DNA from: Hordeum vulgare subsp. vulgare
Lineage: Eukaryota; Streptophyta; Magnoliopsida; Poales; Poaceae
DNA length: 64,000 bases
NCBI RefSeq assembly: GCF_904849725.1
Contig: NC_058519.1
Coordinates: forward strand, 22,489,267-22,553,266
Direction: 5' to 3'
A program made the position numbers and the translations under genes. Every line of letters starts with the position of its first letter. The first letter of the stretch is position 1. The notes beneath the pieces were generated by a model, which saw only the letters and a list, made by a program, of their open reading frames with translations, was not told the origin of the DNA and ran no database searches. Below, in pieces: positions 9,575 to 22,387 of the stretch.

Positions 9575-11480
9575 CTACAAGCACTAGTGAACTGCCTCGT
9601 CTATCCCCACGCGCAGATCAGTGCCACACACCAGTGGAGTTCTCCTTCGCAGTCGGCGCCCATCCTCCCTCCAACAGAGATCCCTTCGTCCTCTTCACCT
9701 GTAAACTGTTAACAATGTCGTTTCTTGATGCAACACAGGAGGACATTGGCGGCGAACGTCACCAGTGACCGGGGAGGAGGGATTCTATGCGTGGACGTGT
9801 GGCGGAGAAGTGAGAACCATATACAGGTAACCACTCTGGTTATTGCACCATGCATTGTAATGTCACTACCACATTTTAGTACCACATGGGTAGTTTAGAT
9901 AAGTGGAAAGAATGGTTCGCAACAAATACTGCCACATGTTAGTATGTTATATAACCTAATAGTGTGCTATTAACGATACATCATACACTGATTTATTTAG
10001 CGAGACATTGCTCAAAACACCATAGAACACTTTTTTATTGGTTTAGATACGATTTCACGGTTTAAAAGGGTCGTTTTCTATGAGGGTATCAACAAGTCAG
10101 ACTGAATAGAGACTTGTAAACCTAGTGTATAAAGTAGTGTATATGGTAGATGTACAGGGTGTAGAAAGTCCTAGGTTTACATGGCACAGGTACATGGGGA
10201 AGCTATGTCGAAGGTGGAGGTAAGAGAGGGGAGTTGTGCCTTGTTGGACCCGAGGGCGGGGTAGGGGTAAGGGAAGGGTATGCCTAGATGGACAGGTCGG
10301 CTGTGGAGGCAATAGTGGGGAGCTATGTCTCTCAGGTAAATTGTCAAAAGGGGAAGGGAGTTATAAACTTAAATTCATATTAAAATGGAAAGGGATTAAA
10401 ATTTACAAAATCAAATACTGCAACATGAAATTAAAATTAAAAAATCCCTTTAATATCACAAATTTTGTAACCAGGATGATTTGTTTGTTATATGTACCGG
10501 TATTCTTGTGAGGTGAAATGTAATATCACAAAGCAGTCCAAAACTGAAGAACCCTAGCCAGCATTACACTTGTGTTCACTAGTTGGAATTAAATAGCACC
10601 ACTATGAACTTGACCCCAATTACTTTTTTATGTTTGCAGTTCTCTTTTAGTTTCCATGAAGAGGAGCCGAGACACCTAAATAATGATGTTGCGCTAAGGA
10701 TTGTTGTGAAGATCAAAATCATATCCCTGGAGAGCTTGGTTCATTTACTGATGTAACGTACAAGATCACATTAGTCACATGCCTGCCACTTTCACTTGAT
10801 GCTTAACTATCATATATAATTGTACATGTTGCAACTTACTTAAGCTTTTGCTTGTTGGTCCTGTTCTAATTTTTTGCATTAATTTCTGAAGCTAACTACA
10901 TCTAATCAAGTGAGTGCATCTTCTTTCATATATATTGTTGAACGAAAATCATTTTATGTCAAAACACCATGTTTAAAAGATCAATCAAGATCACCCTCTA
11001 TTTCTCCCAGTACTTGCAAGGAAACAACAGGACTCGGCTGCCTATTTTTATTAATTTTCAAAAATATATACATAATGTCCCAAAAAAGAAAGAGAGCTAT
11101 ACAAAACAAGAGAAAAACAACCTAGAAAAGAAAAGAAAAACCAAGCACATACAACAATAGATACACCAATAACCCTGGAAGTCCTATGATGATCCCGAGC
11201 TCAAATGCTCCTTGATGAATAGTAAAATCAACAAAAAATAGTAGAAACATAAAAAAATTATGAATGCTTTTGTTGTAAATTTTGATAAATGTTTTGTACG
11301 CTTGTAAAATTTCAGCATGAAGTGACACTCGTGGAAGGCATGGCAAAAAAACAGTCCAAAATGTTTTCAAAACTCGCAATTTTTGAAACATCGATGTTTT
11401 GAAAAATCTACACTATAAAGTACGTTTATATACATCCGTATATAATTCATATTAAAAATGGAGAAAGTATTTAAAAAGAT
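9575..11480. other. Intergenic, nothing recognised
   Basis: Mostly AT-rich with no convincing coding region. Near 11395-11470 a fragment (acatccgtatataattcat, then aaaatggagaaagta) resembles a decayed Stowaway end. No genes, RNA or clear repeats are visible. Confidence 0.5.
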
Positions 11481-11527
11481 CCAGAGAACTAAGTATAATA
11501 TAGCCCGGAATACATATTGCAAAGTGC

Positions 11528-12819
11528 CTAGGAATTTGGAGGGACGACCCACATGAGAGTAGGACAACCTTTGGCCATGAAGTATCCGGACGACGTGATC
11601 CTTTCCACACCACTGATTTTGCAGTCTTCGGTGTAATACATATGGTTTCGATTGTCACACATCTTCAGTTGCACGCCATCACTGATGAACTCCATATTGA
11701 TTGCGTGGGGATGGCTGTAGTAGATGTGGTTTCTCTCCACATCGCCATGACTGCCCGTTGGCACGTGCACAAATCCGGAGTAGGGCACACTCAAAAACAA
11801 GGCATGGTCGTCTAGTGAGATCACTTCTTCCCACATGTAGTCATATCCCGTTGCCTTGTCACTGTCAATTTTCATGAGCTCAAACACCTTGAAGAAAAAC
11901 TCATCGTGCTGTCACCAGACCACTTGGTCCATTCTGCTATAAATAGTTTGTCGTTGTGCTTGACAATGTAGCTGATGCTGGGGTGTCTCCACCAACATGT
12001 GCCGCCAGGTTCCTGGACGCGCAGTGGGTATGTGGCCCTGACCACCGACGCGCCATTTTTAGTCATGCCAAGGTCGAATTTGAATATGCGGCTATTGTTG
12101 TTCAGGCCATACAGCTCCCCACGGCAGAAGACAATGTCTTCAAAGCAGTAAGCCTGTATTGACATCGACCACCCGCGGTTTCGGCATCCAACTCTGCACA
12201 ACCCGACTGCCATCTTGTTCTTGAAGAGGGGCGGCAAGGATGCAGCGTTTCGAGGTGGGGTCTTCTGAGAAAATGATCTTCTTGATGTCCGGGGTTGGAT
12301 GATTTCTGAGTTGTTTCAAGATCCTTCCTTGCTTGTAGGAAAGTGGCACCTCGATGCCGGAAAATAGGTTCACGATCACCAACGAGGTGGCAACATCACC
12401 GGTGGACACGGCGACGACCCAGCCCCCGTCATGAGATCCGACTAACCGCTTGCGGACCGCTTTGGCTGGGAGGGGAACGCGAAACACCGTGCCATCCACC
12501 GGGAAGAAGACGCGCTCCGCCGCACCGTCCTCGTATGGCGAGAGGATCAGCCACGGGAGAGCTGGCTGCGGCGGTCGCCGAGATATACAAGGCATCGCGC
12601 CATGACTTGCACACGGTGGAGAAGCGGACTCGGTCGAGCGGCGTAGATCACGCCGAGGAGATCATCTGCCGTCGGCGCGTCTGCCGTCGGCGCGTCATCT
12701 GCCGTCGGCGCCGCAGGAGACGCGCTCATCGATCTGGGCCGCCGTCGTTTTCTTTTACCGTAGCCGCCTGCGCCGCCGTGCTTATCTCGCGTACTTCTGG
12801 TTACAACGTACAGCAGCAA
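11528..12819 (-). pseudogene. F-box/DUF295 pseudogene
   Basis: It is collinear with the intact F-box/DUF295 gene at 14937-16172 over its whole length, but split among frames. The pieces are an N-terminal MSASPAAP start near 12720, a central part (12595-12140), then 12237-11872 and a C-terminal part ending SPPNS-like at 11528. At least three frameshifts separate them. The F-box region is also altered by tandem copies of a gtcggcgcgtc unit near 12660-12710. The 3' flank (cccggaatacatatt just downstream) and 5' flank match the intact copy, so it is one half of a tandem duplication. Confidence 0.87.
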
Positions 12820-14600
12820 ACAAAAACTAGTCTAGGGTTTGGTTATTCGGGTGTTTCAGAATTGGGCTTCATCACCTGCAATCGGGCTTCCACGTAATAT
12901 AACCGTTGCTTTGCCCTACAAACAAAAACGTAACTGCTGCGTGATAAAGCAAAACTGGCTAGTTCAATTATGCAGAAATTTGACGCTCATAACGAAATTA
13001 GTTATTACATAATATTTTTGAGGCAATATTATAATATTTCTAGTAAAACGATCCTTATATATCCCTAAAGGGGCACGTGTAGGGAGAGCACGGACACATC
13101 AGTACCATAAAAAAGCGGAGGCATGGACGAGGCATGATTGATTGAGTTCCCAGCGTCGCGGCAATGATCCTAAGCCCCGTCTGCCCAGGAGGTTGCGGCG
13201 GGGCCGCCATTGTAGGTGGCGACCGGAGCACGTCAGCGAAAGATCGCCGCATCCGCCCGTTCCCGGATCCACTAGCGCTCGTTGATGGACCAGTTGTCGC
13301 GTACGTATGACAAGAGGCAGATCATAGCGCCGGCGTCGGCCTTGCCCTTGAGAACATCATCGCTGCAGAGGAACTAGGGTATTTGTGCTCCTCACGCCAC
13401 AACCCGCTGAACCAAAGGCTCTGATGAGCCCATGGCGATGAACGTCCTGCATGCTTCCCGGTCCCACTCGCCAGCAATTCCGGCGTTTGAATTGCGCGTC
13501 CACCGCCCATGCGCGAGGAACATGGATCTCCGGTCGTCGTCTCCTCGGGCCGTCATCAGCGTAGCCGGCCTCCATGGTCGCACCGGCCAGCACCGCCTTG
13601 CCCTTGTCGACCATCACCTCCTTGGGGCTCTACGTGTCTGGGAAGAAAGTCGCCTAGGCATGGCAGAGGCGTGATCCGAGGCCGAGGTAGAGGACCACGC
13701 CATCCCATCCGCACGGCCGACACCTTGACCCCACCCAGCCGCGGCGAGCGCATCCGCTCTGTTGGCGGGGAGGCAGCCTCGTTCGCGCCTTCCAGTGATG
13801 AGGGAGACACCCCGGACGTTCGACTCCCATCGGACCTGCAAGATGGAACAAACAACGTACCTTGATCCACCTCACAATCGCCCGACGGGGATCGGCGTTC
13901 CCAGAACCGAGACGTGGGTGTTGGGTACCCGATCTCATTCCAGAACTCCTACGCTAGCTGATCATCGGACTTGGACGGCCTGCGGGCAACGTCCTGAGAG
14001 ACCAATCGCTCTTCCAGCAGCACTTCGGTCGCTACCCTTACCGCCAGATCCTCTGCCTCTCTATCAGACCCATCGCCCGATACCCCTTCCGACAGCAGAG
14101 AGAATCGGGATCCCGACTGTGACTGTGCATCGCCCCCTCTTGCCGCCGGCGACAAGGCGCCAGGCGCAAGGGTGAGACTCCGCAAAGTCATCACGACAGC
14201 GCCGGCGCCAGCAGGACACATCGAGGCTAGGTCGCGGCGGCCTAGAACGGCGGGGCTTCACAAGAGAGGATATCTTCCACCAACAAAAGTTGATGGTCAG
14301 TTTAAATGGGAGATAAGCGTTGGAAACAGAACATGTTTGCTCCTTTTGATGGAGGGACTACTAACACAACACTATCTTCTAGAAAACATTTATCAGGGAA
14401 CTTCTTATTCATTGATTTCTCTTATGGAAAAGCTTTTGATGGTTTTTTTTCATTCGTTTTTAGCAGGAAAAAAGATCATCAAAATCTATCAATACGGAAT
14501 CTAGTTTTAAAGATCTCCACGCGAGAGACACGAGGTGAAAATGGTCCGAGATTTGAACGTACTATTTAAGAGATAAAATATTTTAAAGATACGGATCTTT
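12820..14600. other. Shared 5' flank, then GC-rich coding-like debris
   Basis: 12820-13110 matches the flank upstream of the intact F-box gene (16200-16390 plus 18320-18450). 13120-14300 is GC-rich and on the - strand reads as broken protein-like pieces with many stops and shifts, for example AWAVDAQFKRR near 13500 and SRFSLLSEGVSGDGSD near 14090. It may be a decayed LINE ORF1 or another element's 5' part; I do not recognise it. 14300-14600 is AT-rich and featureless. Confidence 0.35.
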
Positions 14601-14936
14601 GAAAAAAAGAAAAACTTTCAGGTTGCGATAAGGGTGCACACGTTGAAAAGACGATCATGCCCCTTACCCTTAAAGGGTATTGGACGAACTCAGCCGTCGT
14701 TGTATTTCTCCCCTCCGCGTTCAGTTCAAGGGGGAGCACTGGAGCAAATTAGTGCAACGGATGTACGCTATGCACTCTCATAAGCTGTGTATGAAAAATA
14801 ATATATTGTTTAGTCCAATAACAACACAACCTGAAGAAAGTTCTGTATCCAACATCTAGAGAACAAGTAATTGATATGTTTTTTCAAATCCAGGCAACTA
14901 AATAAAATATAGCCCGGAATACATATTACAAAGTGC

Positions 14937-16172
14937 CTAGAAATTCGGAGCGATGACCCACATGAGAGTAGGACAACCATCGGCCATGTAGTATCTGGAC
15001 GACGTGATCCTATCCACACCGCTGATTTTGCGGTCTTCGATGCAATACATATGGTTGCCATTGTCACGCATTTTCAGTTGCACGACATCACCGAAGAACT
15101 CCCTAATGATTGCATGGGGATGGCTGTAGTAGATGTGGTTTCTCTCCACATGCCCATGACTTCTTGCTGGCACGTGCACAAATCTGGAGTAGGGCACGCT
15201 CAAAAACAAGGCATGGTCGTTCAATGACATCACTTCTGCCCACATGTAGTCATATTTGGTTGCCTTGTCAATTTTGATGAGCTCGAACACCTTGAAGAAA
15301 AGCTCACCCTCCTGTGACCACTTGGTCCTTTGTGCCAGAAACAGCTTGTCATTGTGCGTGATAATGTAGTTGATCCTAGGGTTCCCGCACCAATATGTGC
15401 TGCTGCTAGGTTCTGCGATGCGTAGAAGGTACGTGTCGTTGACCACAGATGCACCGTTTTTAGTCATGCCAAGGTCGAACACGAGTACGCGGCTTTGGTT
15501 GTCTAGGCCATAGAGCTTTCCATGGCAGAAGGCAATGTCCGAGAACCAGATAGACCCGTGTGACATCGACCACCCACGGTCTCGGCATCCAACTCTGCAC
15601 AACCCGACCGTGATCCTGTTCGTCAAGATGGCGCCAAGGATGCAGCGTTTTGAGGTGGGTTCCTCTGAGAAGATGATCTTCTGGATGCGCGGGTCTGTGC
15701 GTCCTGGTTCATCTAAGATCCTTCGTTGCTTGTAGGAAAGTGGCACCTCGATGCCGGAAAATAGGTTCACGATCACGAGCGACGCGGCAACATCACCGGT
15801 GGACGCGGCGGCGACGACCCAGCCGCCGTCATGAGATCCGACTAACCGCATGCCGATCGCCTTGGCCGGGAGGGGAACGCGAAACACCGTGCCATCCACC
15901 GGGGAGAAGACGTGCTCCGCCGCGCCGTCCTCGTACGGCGAGAGGATCAGCCACGGGAGAGCTGGCTGCGGCGGTCGCCACGATAAGAAATCGCGCCATG
16001 ACTTGCACACGGCGGCGAAGCGGACTCGGTCAGGCGGCGAAGGCATCCTGGCGTAGACGACGCCGAGGAGATCGCCAGGGAGGCTGGACCACGCATCATC
16101 TGCTGCCGGCGCCGCAGGAGACGCGCTCATCTGTGCAGCCGTCGTTTCTTTTACCCCAGCCTGCGCTGCCAT
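14937..16172 (-). CDS. F-box/DUF295 (KIB-like) protein, 411 aa
   Basis: A single exon with a full-length frame. The F-box is at about residues 29-63 (SSLPGDLLGVVYARM through VCKSWRDFL). The remainder is the DUF295/KIB beta-propeller-like region, with the family block ALFLSVPYSRFVHVP followed by HVERNHIYYSHPH near the C-terminus. F-box/DUF295 genes are a large, fast-turning plant family; members act as substrate receptors of SCF ubiquitin ligases. An alternative start at M15 (16130) matches the start inferred for the two pseudogenes here, so the true N-terminus could be either. It is one of three copies in the window and the only intact one. No signal peptide or membrane segment is evident. 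Confidence 0.88.
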   Translation of the reverse strand: MAAQAGVKETTAAQMSASPAAPAADDAWSSLPGDLLGVVYARMPSPPDRVRFAAVCKSWRDFLSWRPPQPALPWLILSPYEDGAAEHVFSPVDGTVFRVPLPAKAIGMRLVGSHDGGWVVAAASTGDVAASLVIVNLFSGIEVPLSYKQRRILDEPGRTDPRIQKIIFSEEPTSKRCILGAILTNRITVGLCRVGCRDRGWSMSHGSIWFSDIAFCHGKLYGLDNQSRVLVFDLGMTKNGASVVNDTYLLRIAEPSSSTYWCGNPRINYIITHNDKLFLAQRTKWSQEGELFFKVFELIKIDKATKYDYMWAEVMSLNDHALFLSVPYSRFVHVPARSHGHVERNHIYYSHPHAIIREFFGDVVQLKMRDNGNHMYCIEDRKISGVDRITSSRYYMADGCPTLMWVIAPNF

Positions 16173-16397
16173 GCCTTATCTCGATTGCGTACGTCTGGTT
16201 ACAGCGTACAGCAGCAAACAAAAGCTAGCCTAGGGTTTGGTTATTCGGCTCTTTTAGAGTTGGGCTTCATCACGCTGTAATTAGGTTTCCACGTAATATA
16301 ACAGCTGCTTTGCCCTACAAACAAAAACGTAATTGCTGCGTGATAAAGGAAAACTGGCTAGTTCAATTATTCCAAAAACTTAGACCCCATAACAAAT

Positions 16398-18025
16398 TTT
16401 CTTTTTGAAATGCGGTCTCTTAGGGCCCGATTCATTAAAAAAGGTCGAAGAGAGTTACTCGGTTAATAAGCAAAAAACCGGGCTAAAACCGTCACAATAC
16501 GCCCGTCAAAACAAGGCACACATTGCAACCTACACAAGAACGCACACACGCCGCCAAGAGGAAGGGTTCCGTCGAGGTTGCAATCCGACGTCACCGTCAT
16601 CACACCTCCGCGAGGGCGACTCCGACTACACCATGGACGACCACCGATGTAGCTTCCACCGTAGATGAGCGTAGAGGCCTGCGTCGGTCAACACCAAACA
16701 GTCCACCACACGTGCCGGTGACCATGCAGCTCCGACTCTGTCAACGAGCATTGTAGGATAAAAAATGTTGCACCTGCGCCGAGCCGGCGCCAGAACCGAC
16801 CACCCGTCTCGCGTCATCGTCACCGCAAGGCTCCTCCTCAAACAGCTCCAACTTCAAAAGACAAGAGAGGCACGACGACCCCTCGAACACGCCGGATGAA
16901 ACCGACTACCGGGACACAACAGCAATCCTACTCCGCTTGAAGCGGCCAACGTTGCCACACAAGAAGCCGCACAAAGTATCCACATTGCCGGACGAGCACC
17001 AGCCTACCGCAATGTCGCGAGCGTCTAGCCCATGGAGCATGCAAACGAGATACAAAGCTCTTTAAGACGACGCCCCCAAGAAGGAAGCAACGATGCTGAC
17101 ACCGTCGTCCGACCCAACCGGGTCTAAGGGTTTCACCCGAAGAACAAGATCCGAGGGTGTGCAGGAAGAGAACTCCTCGACGGTGCCTCCAAGGAGGTGA
17201 GACGACATCCACAGACGCCGACACCGTCGGCAGGCAAGCTTTCACCTGGAACATCGCCCAACACCACAACCCCACGCACAGCACCTCCGCTAGCCCGCAC
17301 GCCATCCACGAAGCTATCACGCCTTGACCACGCAGAACCCACCACCATCATCGCTGTCGGGCAAATGCCGACGAGCCGAAACCGACAGAAACCGGCCAGA
17401 TCTGGCAACTCACCGCTGCTGCAACGCCAAAGAAGAATCCGAAGCATGGAAGGGGGGCCGCCACACCCCACCCCAGCTCTCTCGAGGAGGCACCCGATCT
17501 AGATCGGGAGCCCACTAGCCGAAGCACCAGTCGGAACCACCATAGCACCTAGCCGGCGAGACGCTACAAGGGACCACTCCAAGGCTCGCATCAGGGGAGC
17601 CGAGCCTCCCACCACCCCCATCCCAGCCTGCGCCAGTCGTACCCCACGAGATCCCGTCGGGACCAGACGAGCGCTACACCAGCGCCCGCGTGCAATGCAA
17701 CGGCGCACCCACGACCGTGACCAGACGCCGTGCAGCCCGACGAAGACAACCTTCACCGCGCGCGAAGACTCCAGCCCAGACCCCAGCGTCGGGCTGCCGC
17801 CCAACCGCTCGCGAGATCCCCTCCTCCCGAGCGAAGAGCGGCCAGAGAGCACCCCGCCATCGCCGGATCCATGCAGCCTTTGTCTGCCGGAGGTCACCGG
17901 CGGCGACGAGGGAAGGGGAGGAGGCTAGAGGTGGGTGACTGCGGTAGGGGCAGGGGTCGCTGCCTGTGTCGCCCCGGGGAGGGAGCGACGCGGGGGGCAG
18001 CGAGGGCGGTCCGAACCCAACCAAA
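16398..18025 (-). mobile_element. LINE-like retroposon without usable ORFs
   Basis: Absent from the otherwise matching 5' flank of the tandem F-box pseudogene, so it inserted after the duplication. On the - strand it starts GC-rich near 18000 and ends at 16398 in gaatcgggccctaagagac followed by ttcaaaaagaaaa, a tail like grass LINE 3' ends. No endonuclease or reverse transcriptase is visible. I found no target duplication. It may be a non-autonomous or decayed LINE. Confidence 0.5.
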
Positions 18026-18029
18026 AAAT

Positions 18030-18318
18030 AGTTTTTTTAACATAGTACAAATAGAAGCGTTCATATACACGCGCATACACTTATCCCTAGAATCGCACAC
18101 ACGTACACCCTATTTCTATGAACACTTTCGAAAGACTAAACCGACATATTTTGAGATTTATGAAATCACCGTAGGCTCCTCGCGTCGACGAGAACGTCTC
18201 CTCCCACTGAAAATGCTTTGCCAAAATCCTGAAAAAAAATCCGAAAATAAATACGAGCATCAGGACTTAAGCCCTGATGGACTGGGGATGTCACGATCCC
18301 TTTATAATCATCTATAAA
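18030..18318 (-). mobile_element. SINE-like element (tRNA-derived type)
   Basis: The - strand head near 18250-18315 has a B-box-like GGGCTTAAGTCC followed by tgatgctcg. The body contains ggagacgttctcgtcgac. The same body occurs in diverged form at 22388-22615. This head-and-body layout fits tRNA-derived SINEs of grasses. The element borders the LINE-like insert, and both fall in the same gap relative to the paralogous flank. Confidence 0.55.
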
Positions 18319-18559
18319 AAATCGTTATTGCATAAGTTTTGTAGTAAAATGATCCTTAAATCGTAAAGTGACACATGTGGTAGAGAGCACACCCCCATCA
18401 GTACCATAAAAAAGCTCTAAAACATGGACATGCTCGAGTTTGGACATTCTAAAGGATCCATCTCTTTCCTCTTCCCCGACCGGGCATCCCCTTTTCATTA
18501 ACTTTTTAATGAAAATAAAAAGTTCATCGAGCCAATACATTTATTGGCAGAGAAGAAGA

Positions 18560-19300
18560 GAGAGAGGGGAGGTGGGTTGGTGCATTGCCAGGAAACCAGC
18601 TTTAAATACTTGACTCGAAAACATCCGTTACATGGCATAAACCTAGCAACACAACTACGGAGGATAGTACCAAACCGAAAGGCAAAAAAACGTCAACAAG
18701 TTTTAACAGCATTAGTGACCATGAGACCCCAACAAAAGCCACCCCAAAAATGATCATCATGACGGAAACAAGCAGTGGAGCGGTGTACATCTACCGCGTC
18801 GACGACGACGGTGAGTCTTGGCAGCATGGCGTAGCAAGGTCTTAGTGAGGACATGATATGATGGACTTGCGCATGACGGGGGCGCTGTCTGGTGTCGTCG
18901 TGGCGTCGACGACATGCCTGACAAGATCGATGCATCAGTAGCTGCTCCGAAGATGGATCGGTGGAAGATGGTGATGACGGCCTCTGCAGCGGGTACATGT
19001 GGTGCCCATTAAAAGTGTGTCGGACCGGTGTGTGTCTCAGACCTGACATTATGGCTTGGTTGGGCCCTACGATTTTAGATGTCAGGCTTTTAATGTGAGG
19101 TCTGGGTATACGGCTCAGACATTCTCCACCCCTTCATTAAGTGGATATAACTAGTGACATATGTTGTCAAGATGGAGGCCTGAGGCTTACTGATGTATTA
19201 TTTCATAAGATCTCGATGAATAATTAATAAAATGGTTGCATGCATCGTCAGATACAAAAACCAGGGTTCATCCTTATTTTCAAGAAAAACAAAATCTGGA
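18560..19300 (+). mobile_element. LINE 3' fragment
   Basis: The stretch ends with a LINE-type 3' UTR as I remember it from Triticeae: taataaaatggttgcatg, cgtcagatac and an A-rich tail around 19280-19300 (ttttcaagaaaaacaaaa). No coding domain is readable upstream. The left end is not defined. Confidence 0.42.
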
Positions 19301-20500
19301 GGAAACAACTAAGGGCACAAGCCAGAACCACTTATGTAGTCTCAGGGAACATTTGCCACAGCGAAACATCATGCTTCAGGGAGATCCATCTCTTTCTGCC
19401 ATACCCGACTTTATTTCTTGTATCATGTTTAGGTGTTCAATTGATTTTCTTTGTGCTTGAGGTGAATTAGCCTGCTGTCTTCACTCCTAGTTTCAGTAAT
19501 ATATTCTTCATGCACGTCTGAAGCTTTTTTTTCATCACTTTTCCAAAGCTAACCTCTGATTTTCCTTATGTAACAGGGTTTCGGATCTGGTACGAACTAA
19601 GAAGTACTCACGCTGGAATATCCATCTACATGATCAGCTCTGTAATCCGGTACGAACTAAGGGGAACTCTAACTCATCCTCTATTCGGTGGTAACAGGGT
19701 ATAAATTTGGTTATCCTCTCTTACGTCCCATCTAGCCGATTCCCTAAACCTATTCAACCCTCCCAGTCTCCCTAAATATCTTCACCGCGCATGCAGCTAA
19801 GAAAAAAAGGTGCCTCGTCTCTCCCACCTCCTCTTTCCCATCGCAACCGCACGCCCTGTTGCCGCTGTCGATGATCGGCCCTTCTGTCGGAATTTAGAGC
19901 CCGGACAATTCCACCACCCCGCCGGCCATCGCCACCGGCTTGTCTCCATCGGAAACTAGTTCAAGCTCCAGCTCCAACTGCGACAAAGCCCGCTGGGGTG
20001 GCGAGCGCCTCTCCAACGACTGTCCGATGCCCTCCCGCTGCTCCAAAACAATGCCAAAAGAGCTCAAAACCTGATGGTGGCGGCATCGGCCTTAGCCGAG
20101 GAGGCCGCGAAGAAGAAGAAGAAAAAGGCGACAAGGTATCTTGTCCACGGCTAAGAACACGTGTAGCGTCTTCGACGACACCTAAGGTAAATAAGAAGAT
20201 CTTCAACATTTCGGCCGATAGTGATTATTGGTAGCTGATGGTGATGTAGTTTGGTTGTTTTGTTGTCATAGTACGGATAAGAACACAACCGATTTCTTAG
20301 CGTCTTTGGAGTCCTCGGCAACAATTGGAGTTTATGAGCTCAACTATGACTCAATTTGGCGTCATGCGGTGGCGGCCCAAGATTTGGAGCAAGGGGTGGT
20401 GTCCGAATAAGAGGAGGTGGCCAAGGAAGAGGAGGAGGCCGATGCCTGTGAGAAGGTGGGCGATGAGGAGGAGGTTGTGGGGGTCACCTAAGCAAACACG
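19301..20500. other. Degenerate sequence, possible 5' part of trihelix-type ORF
   Basis: 19301-19760 shows nothing recognisable. 19830-20200 is rich in Ser-, Pro- and Lys-type codons on the + strand, with stops. That could be the low-complexity N-terminus of the trihelix-like pseudogene that follows. Confidence 0.3.
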
Positions 20501-20527
20501 TGGTCATTAAGGTTGCGCACTACCACC

Positions 20528-20740
20528 TACGATTCAAAGGAAGATATTGCTCTTTGTGATGCTTGGATGAACATCTCCCTGCATCCAACGATTGCAACGG
20601 ATCAAACCAAAACTATATTTTGGTAGAGAATTACGAACTACTACAACAACTCTGTGGAGGTGCAATCAAGCCGTACGCAAAATTCTTTTGGGCATCGTTG
20701 GAGCACCATGGATGAAACCACAAGAAAGTATTGAGATCTC
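20528..20740 (+). pseudogene. Trihelix (Myb/SANT-like) fragment of PIF/Harbinger-associated type
   Basis: One frame reads YDSKEDIALCDAWMNIS, then NYYNNSVEVQSS and HRWSTMDET. This is the pattern of the Myb/SANT-like trihelix proteins carried by PIF/Harbinger elements and their grass relatives (EDxALCxAW, HRW). TAG at 20624-20626 breaks the domain after TIFW. No transposase is nearby, so it is a remnant. Confidence 0.6.
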
Positions 20741-20814
20741 GCTTGTGGGTAGATATTAAGCCAAGTGGAATCCTCTCTTCGGAATGGCGGTGGTGGCTAA
20801 GGGGGCAATGGTGG

Positions 20815-20975
20815 TGAAGGTACCGTCCGAGAGGATGGTGGTGGTGATGGTGGTTGAGAGGATGGTGATGGTGTTGGCGGCTCCGAGAGGATGGTGGTGG
20901 TGATGGTGGCCGAGAGCATGGTGGTGGTGATGGTGGCCGAGAGGATGGTCCTGGTGGTGGTGATGATGATTTCTT
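20815..20975. repeat. GGT/GAT-rich minisatellite
   Basis: Imperfect units of about 27-30 bp (ggccgagaggatggtggtg and variants) follow one another. On the - strand they would encode His/Thr-rich peptide. It directly follows the trihelix fragment and may have been its C-terminal coding part. Confidence 0.75.
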
Positions 20976-21174
20976 TGCCGACTACCTTGTTTGAGTTCAA
21001 GCATACCATTGGTTGCTGGATCCACAATATATTCATGCTATGTTTGTGGTGACTTCGGATCAAACATTCTGTTTGAAGTGATGTCTTTTGGGTGAACTAT
21101 GTATGTTTTTATTTAAAAATCGTGATTATGAAATTATATGTTATGCATATATTTATTTTAACGTTTTCATGATA

Positions 21175-21960
21175 TACTAGCAAAAGAGCCCATGCGTTGT
21201 GACGGGAGAATAAAAATCATAACCTGCAATGGCCATGGACAAAATTTTGCTGCATCACCGAGATACATTATCACTTTCAATTTCTGAAATCATGAACATT
21301 CTTTTAAACTCGTCCACATATTTGAAAGCATTAATTTTTTTTTGAAATTTGTGAACACTTATGAATTCATGACCATTTTCTAAAATCAATTTTTTTAATT
21401 CATGAACATTTAATACTATACGCAAACATTTTTTGAAAATTGTGAAGAAATTAGAAAAATGTCTTGAATCGGCGAACATTTCTAGAATTGACGAACAATT
21501 TCTTGGAAATTGATGGAACATATTTTGAAATTCATGAACATTTTTTATGTAACGACATTTGTTAAATTTAACAATCATTTTTCGAAAGGCATGATCATTT
21601 TTAATGAATAAAATATTTATAAGTCACGAACAGTTTATTTTTCCATTGATGAACATTTTTTTAATTGACAAAATTTCGTTAAATTTTTAATACATGAATT
21701 GTAAAAAGACATGAAATTTTTATTATTTTTTGAACATTAGTTCTGATGTTTCAATTGTTTTTCAAATAAACAAACATTTTTTTACAAAATTGCGAACTTC
21801 TTTTGAATGCACCAACATTTTATAATTTATAAACATTTCGTATCAATTTTCTCAAACAAAATTCATTTTTTCATTTTGATAATATTTTTTGGAGTCCTAA
21901 ATTATTTAAAGTAAACATATAAAGAAGGAAAAAAAAACAAAAACAAAAGTTTAGAAACAT
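21175..21960. repeat. AT-rich dispersed-repeat region (gaacattttt motif)
   Basis: It begins tactagcaaaagagcccatg, like a known grass repeat start (…gtgcccgtgcgttgc), and continues with many degenerate copies of a short attcatgaacatttttt motif on both strands. There is no coding content. It is probably part of a DNA-transposon-type repeat. Its class is uncertain. Confidence 0.45.
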
Positions 21961-22387
21961 TCGCCTGGACATGGGCCAGTGCAAACTGGCGCGCTGCGTC
22001 TTCTTCCAGCCTCCAGGGTGCAGTATGGGAGGTCACTATTGCATTGACCGGTCCAGATAGAGATTATCTTGTGTGAACCGTTTTTATCATTTATGAATGG
22101 CATTTGTGTGAAATTCTTGTCAATTTGAATGGTAATTTTAATGACAGATGATCAGAAATAGTCTCTGCTTTATTGTTAGATAAAAATATTGTGAAGTGTT
22201 AGAAGTTAATGCGGCTAGAACACAAAATTTACAATTTTTTTACTCCCCTAAAGTTTGGGGATCGGTAAGAATTTTCATAAGAACCACTTGTGCTGGAATA
22301 TAAATTCTACATCTTCTCCCTATGCAGTCAAAAAAAGAGCACTTGATGATATCAAATGTAAATATGTTTCTTTAAATAGTATAGATA

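Noticed and set aside
18350..18450. New gene start near the second copy of the F-box 5' flank
   Set aside because: Comparison with 13040-13110 shows it is simply the displaced part of the duplicated flank, with no ORF.
20815..20975. His-rich protein gene on the - strand
   Set aside because: The frame exists only because of the ggtggtgat repeat; there is no flanking conserved coding on that strand.
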